This document shows positions 17,240 through 26,266 of a stretch of 64,000 nucleotides of DNA, in pieces. The stretch comes from Aquirufa lenticrescens (lineage in GTDB: Bacteria > Bacteroidota > Bacteroidia > Cytophagales > Spirosomataceae). Below the pieces are notes generated by a model, which worked only from the letters and a program-made list of their open reading frames with translations, made no database searches and had not been told where the DNA came from. The DNA is taken from assembly GCF_019916085.1 (NCBI RefSeq), contig NZ_CP049834.1, forward strand, positions 2,432,501 to 2,496,500. The letters are read 5' to 3'. Numbering within the stretch: the stretch's first letter is position 1; every line of letters starts with the position of its first letter. The translations under genes were made by a program, and so were the position numbers.

Positions 17240-18291
17240 TAATGAATAGAATTACCAATACCTACGATAATAACTGAGATCAGAATAACTATAATACCAC
17301 CGATAACGGTACGCATTGTTTTAGATGAAACTCCTTTCCATTCTTTGAAGTAAAGTCCCCAGAAATTAGACGTAATAATAATAGTGGCCATGTGCAATAT
17401 CCATGAACTAGCTCCATTCCCTAATTTACTTTCTCCCATACCATAGAAAAAAAATTGCAGGAACCAAGTAGTACCGGCTATAGCAGCAAATAGGTAATTC
17501 ATTCTTAAAGGCGCAGCAGCATTCAAATAATCTCCAAATGTCTTATTCGAGAAGTTTAAATACATGCAATACACAAAATTTGTTAGAAAGCCGCCCCATA
17601 ATACCACAATAAAGATGACATTGTTTTGAAACAAGGGATCACACCCTTTCGCTACCGCCACATCTGCCATATCTTTCCCCGCTTCAATCCCGAAATTAAA
17701 ACAAGCGGAACATAAACCGGAGATTGTCGCAACAATTAAACCTTTAGTTAAACTAAACTCTTTGATGGTCTCTTGCTTTTGCTCTTGAGATAACTCTCCC
17801 TCCTTCATCATCCCCGCTTTTCCACAAAGAAAAATTCCAAATACACAGACCAAAATCCCCAATAAAACCACTTGGCCTCCCGTACTTCCTACAATATGTG
17901 ATATAGTGTCGCCATTTACTCCAGCGATTTCTCTATAAATAGGTGGTACTAAAGCACCAAAAATACTGCACAAACTTAAGGCAATCGACATTCCTAAGGA
18001 CATCCCTAAATAGCGCATGGCTAAACCAAACGTCAATCCACCAATTCCCCACAATACACCAAAAACAAAAGTCCAGAAAAAGGTGTCTGAGTCAATCGTT
18101 TGAATGATGCCCATAAAATCAGGAATAGTTAACCATGCTGCCAAAACAGGCACAATTAACCAAGAAAAGACACCTCCTACAATCCAAGCGCTTTCCCAAG
18201 ACCACACTTGAATCTTGCGATAAGGGATATAAAAACTACCCGAGGCGAAACCGCCTAATGAATGAAAGAAAAGACCTAAAATTGAACCCAT
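17239..18291 (-). CDS. rhaT: L-rhamnose/proton symporter RhaT
   Basis: Inner-membrane transporter of the drug/metabolite superfamily. Ten hydrophobic helices span the 350 residues; matching blocks are GLFFHSLGGFASGSFYIPYRKIQVWSWESAW-type N-terminus (residues 7 on), GIGGLTFGLAMRYLGMSLGMS and the C-terminal GNGASSWILHMATIIITSNFWG. It lies 6 nt after the rhamnosidase stop and shares a TAATG with the regulator gene, so the three form one operon for rhamnose release, uptake and sensing. Confidence 0.92.
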   Translation of the reverse strand: MGSILGLFFHSLGGFASGSFYIPYRKIQVWSWESAWIVGGVFSWLIVPVLAAWLTIPDFMGIIQTIDSDTFFWTFVFGVLWGIGGLTFGLAMRYLGMSLGMSIALSLCSIFGALVPPIYREIAGVNGDTISHIVGSTGGQVVLLGILVCVFGIFLCGKAGMMKEGELSQEQKQETIKEFSLTKGLIVATISGLCSACFNFGIEAGKDMADVAVAKGCDPLFQNNVIFIVVLWGGFLTNFVYCMYLNFSNKTFGDYLNAAAPLRMNYLFAAIAGTTWFLQFFFYGMGESKLGNGASSWILHMATIIITSNFWGLYFKEWKGVSSKTMRTVIGGIIVILISVIIVGIGNSIH

Positions 18292-18297
18292 TATCGA

Positions 18298-20943
18298 TTA
18301 ATTAATTGTAAATGTATAAGAACCACTACCTATACGAACGCGATCTCCTGTTAGTTCTACTCCATCATAGAATCGCTTGTTGGTTCCAAAAGCAGGCAAA
18401 AGTACCGTCGCAGTTGTATTAACTGGCACATCTACTTTAAGTGTAAAACCTGTTGAATTTACTGTCCAATCAGTAGAAACTTTTCCATAGGGGGTGTCAA
18501 GCGAGGTTTTGGCATACGTTAATTTTCCTCCAAGTTCAGGCTTAATCACCATTTGCTTATAACCTGCCCCATCAAATTCCTCCGTGTCAATTCCTCCAAT
18601 CGTTCGGTACATCCAATCTCCTATTGCACCGTAGGCATAGTGATTAAATGACGTCATACCTGGATCCTGAAACGTACTATCAGGCTTCATCGAATCCCAA
18701 CGTTCCCAAATAGTCGTGGCGCCGTGGGCCTTCACCGGATATAACCACGAAGGGTACGTATCCTGTAATAACAAGGAATAAGCCACATCATTACGACCAA
18801 AACGACTTAATACCGGATTCAAGAATGGCGTACCCAAAAAACCAGTCGTTAAGTGGTACTTATAACTTTTAATATTATTCACCAAACGCTCTAAAGCAGC
18901 TGCTCTTAGATTTCCCGGAATCATATCAAACTGCAAGGCTAAAATATAGGCCGTCTGTGTATCTGAAATTAAGCGTCCATTGGCCGTCATAAATTCCTTT
19001 TGAAACTGTAGTTTGATACGATCCTGCAACTTTTCAAACTCTCTGTAATCCTCCGTTTTCCCTAAAATACGAGCGGTCTTTACCATCAATTCGGCGTTAT
19101 AAGCAAAGAAACATTGCGCCACTAAATAATTATCTGTCACAGCAGATTTTTGCCCAATCATCCCTTTTGAATCGTCTACTCGATAAGATAACCAATCTGC
19201 AAATTGAAAACCGGTATTCCATAGATCATTTTTAGCCACACCGCGTACGTAATTCAAATACGCTTTCATACTCTCGTATTGATTCTCTAAAACCTGTTTA
19301 TCACCATAAGTTGTGTAAATATTATATGGTATAATAATGCTCGCATCAGACCATCCTGCCGCTCCATTTTGAGCCTCCGGTCCAGCATTAGGCTTATTTA
19401 AAATGTCAGGAATGACAAATGGAACTGCCCCATTTGGGAATTGATCCGCTTTGACATCTTTCAACCATTTAGCAAAAAACTGATTTACATTAAAATTAAA
19501 TGAAGCTGTTCTAGAGAAAACCTCGGCATCTCCGGTCCATCCTAAACGCTCATCGCGTTGCGGACAATCCGTAGGTACATCTAAGAAATTCCCTTTTTGA
19601 CCCCAGCGAATATTCGATTGCAATTGATTTAAGAGTGGGTTGCTCGTCTCAAATGAACCAGTAGAAGCCATATCGGAATGCAAAGCAATCGCCTGGTAAT
19701 CCCCTGGATTCACCTCAATACCTTCCACTTGAACATAGCGAAACCCAAAGAAGGTAAAATGAGGCTCTATCGCTTGCTGCTCTCCATTCAATACGTAAGA
19801 AGCTAATGCCTTAGCCGAACGCAGATTTTCAAAATAGGGCTCTCCCTTTTTATCCAACATTTCTACGTGCCTTAACACCAATAGTTGACCTGAATTTCCT
19901 TTGACATTTACTTTTACCCAGCCTACTATATTTTGGCCAAAATCTAAGATCTTATATCCCTTTGGACTTGTCAGAACACGCTTTACCCCTAAAACCTCTT
20001 GCTTCTTTATCGGTTCATTGATCTGTGCTTCTAATACAGCATAATTTCCAGCTACTTCAATCGCATGACCGATTATTTTAGACTGAATTCGTGAATCGAT
20101 ATGTTCCCCATCATAAATCTCCGAGGAAACGATAGAGCTATATCCCGTTTGCCACTTATCATCTGAGATAACGGTTTCCTTTGAACCATCTTGATAGGTT
20201 ATTTCTAATTGCCAAAGCAATGCCGTCTGAGATCCATAGTAATTCTGGTTATTCTGCCAGCCTAAACGTGTACGATACCAACCGCTACCTAATTGTACTT
20301 GAATTTCATTCGTACCTTGCTTAACCTGCTTCGTCAAATCATACATCTGGTATTGTAAATGCTTATTATAACTCGTCCAACCTGGATTTAAATAGGAATC
20401 CCCTACTCGAGAACCATTGATTTGGGCTTCATATGATCCTTTAGCTGTCACAAAAGCACTTACAGAACTCACCGGTTTTTTAATAAGAAATTGATTCGCA
20501 AAAAAAGGAACTCGTCCATTTACCGTATCAGCTGGCAAACCTGAACTAATCCATTTCGCCTTCCAATCCTTTTGATTTAATAAAGCAGTGGTAAAGGAAG
20601 TCGTCGCCTCTTTGCTCGCCTTTCCATTTGCATTCCAAACCTGTAATCTAACTTGGTATTTTGTATTAGACTTTAATGGTTCTCCAGCGTAAGGAATAAA
20701 CAACGAAGCAGATGAAATTACTTTTCCTGAATTCCACACCGGCTTCTTACCTTCCAACACTTGAATAGTATAAGCAGATTGTGATTCATTGCGATTCACC
20801 GAACTCATCTTCCAAGAAAAGCGAGGATTCGATACACCAATGGCAATTGGATTTTGTTGGTTTTCAACAGAAATAGACTGAATGGAGACTTGAGATAGCA
20901 AGCTAAAAGGCAACAATAGTCCTATGAAAGCAAATAATTTCAT
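18298..20943 (-). CDS. Alpha-L-rhamnosidase, GH78
   Basis: Exported glycoside hydrolase that removes terminal L-rhamnose by inversion. The ATG at 20943 gives the signal peptide MKLFAFIGLLLPFSLLSQ; the nine residues open before it do not fit. Domain order follows GH78: N-terminal Ig-like domain (about 25-125), Bac_rhamnosid_N (about 145-310), a beta domain, the (alpha/alpha)6 catalytic barrel (about 425-770) and a C-terminal beta-sandwich. The acidic catalytic region reads DCPQRDERLGWTGDAE (about 460) and the barrel wall has TTIWERWDS. Length 881 is normal. It heads the rhamnose operon. Confidence 0.93.
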   Translation of the reverse strand: MKLFAFIGLLLPFSLLSQVSIQSISVENQQNPIAIGVSNPRFSWKMSSVNRNESQSAYTIQVLEGKKPVWNSGKVISSASLFIPYAGEPLKSNTKYQVRLQVWNANGKASKEATTSFTTALLNQKDWKAKWISSGLPADTVNGRVPFFANQFLIKKPVSSVSAFVTAKGSYEAQINGSRVGDSYLNPGWTSYNKHLQYQMYDLTKQVKQGTNEIQVQLGSGWYRTRLGWQNNQNYYGSQTALLWQLEITYQDGSKETVISDDKWQTGYSSIVSSEIYDGEHIDSRIQSKIIGHAIEVAGNYAVLEAQINEPIKKQEVLGVKRVLTSPKGYKILDFGQNIVGWVKVNVKGNSGQLLVLRHVEMLDKKGEPYFENLRSAKALASYVLNGEQQAIEPHFTFFGFRYVQVEGIEVNPGDYQAIALHSDMASTGSFETSNPLLNQLQSNIRWGQKGNFLDVPTDCPQRDERLGWTGDAEVFSRTASFNFNVNQFFAKWLKDVKADQFPNGAVPFVIPDILNKPNAGPEAQNGAAGWSDASIIIPYNIYTTYGDKQVLENQYESMKAYLNYVRGVAKNDLWNTGFQFADWLSYRVDDSKGMIGQKSAVTDNYLVAQCFFAYNAELMVKTARILGKTEDYREFEKLQDRIKLQFQKEFMTANGRLISDTQTAYILALQFDMIPGNLRAAALERLVNNIKSYKYHLTTGFLGTPFLNPVLSRFGRNDVAYSLLLQDTYPSWLYPVKAHGATTIWERWDSMKPDSTFQDPGMTSFNHYAYGAIGDWMYRTIGGIDTEEFDGAGYKQMVIKPELGGKLTYAKTSLDTPYGKVSTDWTVNSTGFTLKVDVPVNTTATVLLPAFGTNKRFYDGVELTGDRVRIGSGSYTFTIN

Positions 20944-20953
20944 TTTGATAAGG

Positions 20954-20976
20954 TTTAGAGCTAAAATCACACTAAA
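20954..20976. promoter_or_regulatory. Possible operator upstream of the rhamnosidase
   Basis: TTTAG, CTAAA and a second CTAAA (20954-20958, 20961-20965, 20972-20976) form an inverted repeat with 2-nt spacing plus an extra half site, within the 55-bp divergent gap. A site for the operon's GntR-type regulator is a guess. Confidence 0.25.
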
Positions 20977-20998
20977 CTAGTATTATATTTTGAAAATT

Positions 20999-23056
20999 AT
21001 GTATAAAAAGCTATTCCTGTTTTCAATCGTTGCCTTTGCATTCGCTTCTTCAGATGATTGGGCGGAATACTTAGGTGGTTCTGACCGCAACCACTATTCC
21101 ACTCTGACGCAAATTAATGCGACTAATATCGATCAGCTCAAAGTGGCTTGGGAATACAATCTTCCAGATTCGGGCCAAATGCAGGTCAATCCACTGATCA
21201 TAAAGGGAGTACTGTATGGGGTTAGTTCTACTGTTCAAGCCTTTGCCTTGGATGCAGCTACGGGTAAAGAAATTTGGCGCTTCGGTGATCCATTAAAAAA
21301 CTGGGCAAGTACTTCCAGAGGGGTGAGCTATTGGACTAATGGAATAGAGAAACGCATTTTATATACAGCAGGGCCTAATCTTTGGGCTTTAGACGCCGCG
21401 ACGGGAAAACCGATTCCTAGTTTTGGCAATCAGGGAAAAATCGATTTACACTTGGGATTACCCCCTATTGCTGCCAATAAATTCATCATTTCAAATACTC
21501 CCGGCACCATATACCACAACCTTATTATTATGCCAATTCGCCTATCTGAGGGTGCTGATGCCGCTCCTGGCGATATCCGTGCATTCGATGTGATTACAGG
21601 CAAATTAGTTTGGACCTTTCATACGATTCCATATCCAGGGGAATTTGGATACACTACCTGGCCCCATGACGCCCATTTAAATACCCACACAGGAGCAGCA
21701 AATAATTGGGCCGGAATGGCGGTGGACAACGAAAGAGGAATACTTTTTGTTCCTACTGGTTCCGCCGGATATGATTTCTATGGAGGGAACCGAAAAGGAT
21801 CTAATCTTTTTGCGAATTGCTTGATCGCCTTGGATGCGAAAACAGGGAAGCGTCTTTGGCATTTTCAAACGACACATCACGACCTTTGGGACCGTGATTT
21901 ACCTGCCCCACCTAATTTAGTCAACGTTACCCATCGCGGAAAAAAGATTCCTGCAGTGGCTCAAATCACAAAACAGGGCTTCGTATTTCTATTTGATCGT
22001 GTCAGCGGAAAACCCTTATTCCCCATCATCGAAAAGAAAGTACAAGGTTCTTTATTGAAAGGGGAAAAAGCCTGGTTAACACAACCCTATCCGACCATTC
22101 CCAAACCATACGCTCGATTATCATCTGAAATTAAAAACAATGATGTCAATCCCTATGCCGAAAACAAAGAAGAGCTCATTCAAACCTTAACCTCTTTAAA
22201 CAAGGGCTGGCACGATGCACCAAGTGAAAAAGGGAATCTCATTTTGCCTGGATTTGATGGAGGTGGAGAATGGGGTGGCGCCGCAGCAGACCCTGATGGT
22301 ATTCTCTACGTGAATAGCAACGAGATGGGCTGGATACAAAAGATGAATCCATCCAAAACCAGTAGTCTAAATCCAGGCGAAAAAGCCTACCAAACCCATT
22401 GCCAATCATGTCACGGTGCAGACAGAAAAGGGAATCCATTGAGTGGATATCCATCCCTATCAGCTATTTCAACCAAAAGATCAAAAGCCTATATCCAACA
22501 ATTCATCAACAATGGAAAAGGTAAGATGCCGGGGTTCAACCATCTTTCTAAACAGGAAAAAGATAATATTCTATCTTTTATAAACGATGAATTACCTAAA
22601 GAAGTAGCTTCATCAAATGCTGCTAGCTACGTATCCCCTTTCCAAATGACAGGATACAACAAATTCTTAGATTCAAAGGGCCTACCAGCTCTTAGCCCTC
22701 CTTGGGGAACCCTAAATGCAATCGATTTAAATACCGGAAAATACCTTTGGAAAATACCCTTTGGTGATGAGCCATCCTTGGCCCTAAAAGGAATAACTGG
22801 AACAGGTGCTGAAAATTATGGCGGTCCTATTGTAACTGCCAGTGGCTTATTGATTATAGGAGCTGCAAAAGACGGCAAATTACGCATCTATGCTAGTAAA
22901 ACAGGAAAGCTGCTACGGACAATTACCTTGCCAGCAGTAGCTTTCGCGACACCATCCACGTATGCAGTGAATGGCAAACAATATATCGTCATCGCTTGTG
23001 GAGGAACGAAATTAGGCACTCCTAAAGGCAATAAATACATCGCCTTCAGCCTCTAA
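20999..23056 (+). CDS. PQQ-dependent dehydrogenase-like protein with inserted cytochrome c domain
   Basis: Exported quinoprotein. Start taken at ATG 20999; an in-frame TTG at 20990 is less likely. Signal peptide about 1-18, then an eight-bladed propeller of the alcohol/glucose dehydrogenase type with typical blade ends such as ALDAATGKEIWRF and ALDAKTGKRLWHFQTTHHDLWDRD. A c-type haem site CQSCH (about 468-472) and a likely Met ligand in GKMPGF lie in a cytochrome c domain inserted between blades; propeller sequence resumes (GTLNAIDLNTGKYLW) to the end. Probably a periplasmic sugar or alcohol oxidase passing electrons to its own haem. It is divergent from the rhamnose operon. Substrate unknown. 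Confidence 0.88.
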   Translation: MYKKLFLFSIVAFAFASSDDWAEYLGGSDRNHYSTLTQINATNIDQLKVAWEYNLPDSGQMQVNPLIIKGVLYGVSSTVQAFALDAATGKEIWRFGDPLKNWASTSRGVSYWTNGIEKRILYTAGPNLWALDAATGKPIPSFGNQGKIDLHLGLPPIAANKFIISNTPGTIYHNLIIMPIRLSEGADAAPGDIRAFDVITGKLVWTFHTIPYPGEFGYTTWPHDAHLNTHTGAANNWAGMAVDNERGILFVPTGSAGYDFYGGNRKGSNLFANCLIALDAKTGKRLWHFQTTHHDLWDRDLPAPPNLVNVTHRGKKIPAVAQITKQGFVFLFDRVSGKPLFPIIEKKVQGSLLKGEKAWLTQPYPTIPKPYARLSSEIKNNDVNPYAENKEELIQTLTSLNKGWHDAPSEKGNLILPGFDGGGEWGGAAADPDGILYVNSNEMGWIQKMNPSKTSSLNPGEKAYQTHCQSCHGADRKGNPLSGYPSLSAISTKRSKAYIQQFINNGKGKMPGFNHLSKQEKDNILSFINDELPKEVASSNAASYVSPFQMTGYNKFLDSKGLPALSPPWGTLNAIDLNTGKYLWKIPFGDEPSLALKGITGTGAENYGGPIVTASGLLIIGAAKDGKLRIYASKTGKLLRTITLPAVAFATPSTYAVNGKQYIVIACGGTKLGTPKGNKYIAFSL

Positions 23057-23572
23057 TTATTCTTTTACAATCGTAGTTGCAAAAGGCTTTCCAGATGAGA
23101 TTACGTGCAAAACGTATTTTCCCACTCTGATACCCGAGAAGTCGGTAAACACAATCTCCTTAATAGGAGCCTCATAGGTATGCTGGTAAATAACCGATCC
23201 TAATTGATCATAAATAGCAACAAAGGTAGGTTTTGTGCTTGGAACAGAGAATCCAATCGTTAATTTATCTACAAATGGATTAGGATACGTTGTGTAAGTA
23301 ATGGGATTTTCTTCCTGAACATTTAACTTAATTCCAGAAGCCGCAATACTTCTTTCTAATAAAGAAGGCTGCTTAAAACCTTGTCGAACTACAACACCAC
23401 CATTAGTAGACGTTCCAGTCACGGCACTTTGTTGGCCAATAATTTGAGAATAATACTTTCCATCTACCGTTGTGGTTGTCCCCCCAGAACCAATAGCTGA
23501 ACTAATTACTTTCTGTGCTAAAACCAGATGAGCCGTCAACACCAAAGTCAGACTTAATAATAGCTTCTTCAT
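23057..23572 (-). CDS. Small T9SS type A sorting-domain protein
   Basis: Secreted protein of 171 aa. Start at ATG 23572 gives signal peptide MKKLLLSLTLVLTAHLVLAQ. The middle has the Bacteroidota pattern of a Gly/Ser/Thr-rich strand, YSQIIGQQSAV and VVRQGFKQP. The last 75 residues form a type A sorting domain (TYPNPFVDKLTIGF, VAIYDQLGSVIY, GKYVLHVISSGKPFATTIVKE), which directs export through SprA and surface attachment. It lies 4 nt after the regulator-like gene. Function of the mature part unknown. Confidence 0.87.
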   Translation of the reverse strand: MKKLLLSLTLVLTAHLVLAQKVISSAIGSGGTTTTVDGKYYSQIIGQQSAVTGTSTNGGVVVRQGFKQPSLLERSIAASGIKLNVQEENPITYTTYPNPFVDKLTIGFSVPSTKPTFVAIYDQLGSVIYQHTYEAPIKEIVFTDFSGIRVGKYVLHVISSGKPFATTIVKE

Positions 23573-23576
23573 TACC

Positions 23577-24719
23577 CTATATTTTAATTTTATCAATAAA
23601 CTCTTTAATACTCATCCCTTCAAAATCATAAAATAAATGTTCTAAATCCGCTTCACAATTAAATCCTGACTCCACATATAACGTAGATAAACACGATTTT
23701 TGTAAACATCCTTGCCTTATTAATTGCTTCGCAAATTGAACCCTAAGGCGATTCATTTCATTTGTAAAGCTAGTGAAAAGATAAAGGTCAAAAAAATCAC
23801 GCAATTCTTTCCTATCCTTTTGGACTAATTCCCCGAATTGATCCAAAGTCAAATTTGGATTCAAAAATGGCTTTTTAAATATGTAACAATCATTCACCGC
23901 TTGATCCATCTTCCACCAATAGGCCTCTTGTGGATTCAATGTACGCTTAAAGCGATCAGCATTTAAATAAATAATCTCCGGAAAAAAATAAAGTGTACAA
24001 ACCATTATCATGTAAGCCACTAATGACAAATACTTTATTTCACTGGGATGATTTAAAAAAGTCAAGCCCAACGAATTCTCTAGCCAAACACCAAAAAAGA
24101 CCGAACTCATACCTACAAACACCATCCATTGGAAAAACAAAAATAATTTTAACCACTTACCTAAGTGTGTAGCCTTAAAAAAATAAACCTGATTATTCCT
24201 CAAATAATTAAATCCCCATAATGTATACATGGTTAGTAATAAAGGACGTAATACATACAAATGGGCCGCATTAAACACATAACCTAAGCGTATGTTAAAC
24301 ATGGAGGTCCAATCACTAAATACCTGCCTAACCACTTCCACTTTGTAAGAATAAGGTGCTAGATAATAGGGGATCGTATCAATAAAAACCAGAAAAAAGG
24401 GGATAAAATGCCAATAATCTTTTTTAGTCAAATTGGTAGATCCCGTTCTCAAACTTCTTAAATAAAAGTAGAGAAGTGGGCCAATCAAAAAATAGATAGA
24501 AGAAAAGTTACCATATAATAAAACTGTAAATAATAAACTATGACCCAATGACATAGAATAAACAGTCAAACAGTATATACCTGAGATGAAAAACAAAAGA
24601 GCTAAATAAATATTAGGATTCGCAAATAAGGATCCTCGCGATTTCAAGAAAATGATCGAAGGCGTCATAAAACTTGTAAATAGTGTCATGACAAAAATCG
24701 ATTGAAATAGAAACTGCAT
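23577..24719 (-). CDS. Membrane-anchored AraC-like regulator
   Basis: Start at ATG 24719 (380 aa). Seven or so hydrophobic helices fill residues 1-250, followed by a cytoplasmic helical domain whose end resembles AraC/XylS paired helix-turn-helix: LTLDQFGELVQKDRKELRDFF then FTNEMNRLRVQFAKQLI and STLYVESGFNCEADLEHLF (about 295-380). Such multi-helix AraC proteins are frequent in Bacteroidota. The second helix-turn-helix is diverged, lacking the usual GF.S.S.F.R.FK signature in full, so DNA binding is likely but not certain. It may share a transcript with the secreted protein downstream. Confidence 0.75.
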   Translation of the reverse strand: MQFLFQSIFVMTLFTSFMTPSIIFLKSRGSLFANPNIYLALLFFISGIYCLTVYSMSLGHSLLFTVLLYGNFSSIYFLIGPLLYFYLRSLRTGSTNLTKKDYWHFIPFFLVFIDTIPYYLAPYSYKVEVVRQVFSDWTSMFNIRLGYVFNAAHLYVLRPLLLTMYTLWGFNYLRNNQVYFFKATHLGKWLKLFLFFQWMVFVGMSSVFFGVWLENSLGLTFLNHPSEIKYLSLVAYMIMVCTLYFFPEIIYLNADRFKRTLNPQEAYWWKMDQAVNDCYIFKKPFLNPNLTLDQFGELVQKDRKELRDFFDLYLFTSFTNEMNRLRVQFAKQLIRQGCLQKSCLSTLYVESGFNCEADLEHLFYDFEGMSIKEFIDKIKI

Positions 24720-24808
24720 TATAAAGTGGTTAGATATAATTGTAATATACAAAAATATAATGAATGAAAATCAATACTTCGTAAATTACCACTCTATTGA
24801 TAAATACG

Positions 24809-26062
24809 ATGAAATTCAAAAATAGGTTAACTCGCTTTTGGAAACTCCTAGGCCCTGGACTAGTTACTGGTGCTAGTGATGATGATCCATCCGGAATAGC
24901 TACCTACTCTCAAGCGGGAGCAGGACTTGGCCTTTCCACCTTATGGACGGCTTTAATTGCCTTTCCATTAATGGCGGCCATTCAACAAATGTGTGCTAGA
25001 ATAGGATTAGTGACAAAGCAAGGATTAACGGGCACGTTAAAAAAACATTATCCGAAACCTGTTTTATACCTCATGCTCATTTTTAGTTTTCCAGCGATTG
25101 TCATGAATATAGGAGCTGATATCGCAGGTATGGGAGCTGTAGGGAACCTATTATTTCCTGCCATCGACCAAAGTTATTTTAGTGTATTTTTCACCCTCGC
25201 ATTAATCGGATTGATTATCTATTTACCGTATGCAAAAATTGCGGCCGTCTTAAAATACATGTGTATAGTTATGTTGGTCTATTTCATCGTACCATTTTTA
25301 TACAAACAAGATTTCAAAGAAATACTCATAGCTACACTTATACCTGATATCCAGTTTAACAAAGAATACATTGCCATATTAGTGGGTATTTTAGGCACTA
25401 CTATTTCACCTTATTTATTCTTTTGGCAGGCATCTGTGGAGGTAGAAGAAATGAATGTTCATAAAAGAGTAATGGTGAATAAAAGAATTATTCAGGAGAT
25501 GGAACAGGATGTCGATTTTGGGATGGGATTTTCAGGATTTGTGATGTATTTCATCATTTTAACCACAGGTACTGTATTATACAAGAGTGGAATTCATCAA
25601 ATTGATACTGTTGAACAGGCAGCTTTAGCGCTAAAACCCTTGGCTGGTGATATGGCGTATATTTTATTTGCTACTGGTATCATAGGTACAGGGCTGATAG
25701 CGATACCCGTTTTAAGTGGTTCTTTGTCTTATATATTTACCGAAACCTTTGGTTGGGAACAGGGATTAAATAAGAAGTTTCATGAGGCCAAAGGTTTCTA
25801 CTCCATTATTGCTTTCTCCCTATTAGTAGGCCTTTCGTTAAACTATATCGGAATTTCCCCTATTGACGCCTTAATTTATACGGCCATTTTGTATGGCATG
25901 ACGGCACCCGTTCTAATTGCCATCATCTTACATATTTCTAACAATAAAGAAATTATGGGGGAAAACATCAATTCACGATTATCCAACCTATTAGGTTTAG
26001 CTGCATTGGTCATTATGACAGCAGCAGCCGGAGCTCTTCTTTATTTGGAATTTATTGTATAA
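24809..26062 (+). CDS. Nramp-related divalent metal transporter
   Basis: Eleven predicted membrane helices in 417 aa with the LeuT-like Nramp layout. Start taken at ATG 24809; an in-frame TTG lies 12 nt earlier. Helix 1 reads GLVTGASDDDPSGIATYSQA, so the canonical DPGN becomes DPSG, losing the metal-binding Asn. Helix 6 reads GTTISPYLFFWQ where canonical members have a MPH motif, losing the Met. These changes match divergent branches of the family, some of which carry Mg or other ions. A hydrophilic loop (about 205-235) separates helices 6 and 7. Ion specificity is therefore open. Confidence 0.85.
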   Translation: MKFKNRLTRFWKLLGPGLVTGASDDDPSGIATYSQAGAGLGLSTLWTALIAFPLMAAIQQMCARIGLVTKQGLTGTLKKHYPKPVLYLMLIFSFPAIVMNIGADIAGMGAVGNLLFPAIDQSYFSVFFTLALIGLIIYLPYAKIAAVLKYMCIVMLVYFIVPFLYKQDFKEILIATLIPDIQFNKEYIAILVGILGTTISPYLFFWQASVEVEEMNVHKRVMVNKRIIQEMEQDVDFGMGFSGFVMYFIILTTGTVLYKSGIHQIDTVEQAALALKPLAGDMAYILFATGIIGTGLIAIPVLSGSLSYIFTETFGWEQGLNKKFHEAKGFYSIIAFSLLVGLSLNYIGISPIDALIYTAILYGMTAPVLIAIILHISNNKEIMGENINSRLSNLLGLAALVIMTAAAGALLYLEFIV

Positions 26063-26067
26063 AAAAA

Positions 26068-26101
26068 ACCATACTCCCTTATCAAGAGTATGGTAAAAAA
26101 A
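26068..26101 (-). terminator. Terminator of the CAU tRNA gene
   Basis: ACCATACTC (26068-26076) pairs with GAGTATGGT (26086-26094). Both flanks are A-rich on the plus strand, so a U tract follows only on the minus strand, which assigns it to the tRNA rather than to the transporter. Confidence 0.75.
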
Positions 26102-26105
26102 AGAG

Positions 26106-26179
26106 TGGACCAGCATGGGCTCGAACCATGGACCCCCTGATTATGAGTCAGATGCTCTAACCAACTGAGCTACAAGTCC
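26106..26179 (-). tRNA. tRNA with CAU anticodon (Met, or lysidine-modified Ile2)
   Basis: A 74-nt cloverleaf on the minus strand: acceptor GGACTTG pairing with CTGGTCC (one T-T mismatch, one wobble), D arm GCTCAGTTGGTTAGAGC, anticodon loop CTCATAA, T arm with GGTTCGAGCC. No CCA is encoded. The first acceptor pair G-C rules out initiator type. Elongator Met and Ile2 tRNAs share this loop, so identity stays open. Confidence 0.93.
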
Positions 26180-26214
26180 GCATTGTACATCCATTAAAGG
26201 AATTCAATGTGACA

Positions 26215-26222
26215 CAAAATTA
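26215..26222 (-). promoter_or_regulatory. Candidate -7 promoter element for the tRNA
   Basis: Minus strand reads TAATTTTG, a match to TAnnTTTG, 36 nt before the tRNA 5' end, leaving about 30 nt of precursor leader. The -33 region has only TTTAG. Confidence 0.4.
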
Positions 26223-26266
26223 AGGAATACTAACCTTTTTAGCTAAATTTCGGAAAAGAATCTCCC

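Noticed and set aside
26068-26101. Terminator of the Nramp-related gene
   Set aside because: On the plus strand the hairpin is followed by A, not T; the U tract is only on the tRNA strand.
26106-26179. Initiator tRNA-fMet
   Set aside because: The first acceptor pair is G-C, whereas initiators have an unpaired first base; elongator Met or Ile2 remain.
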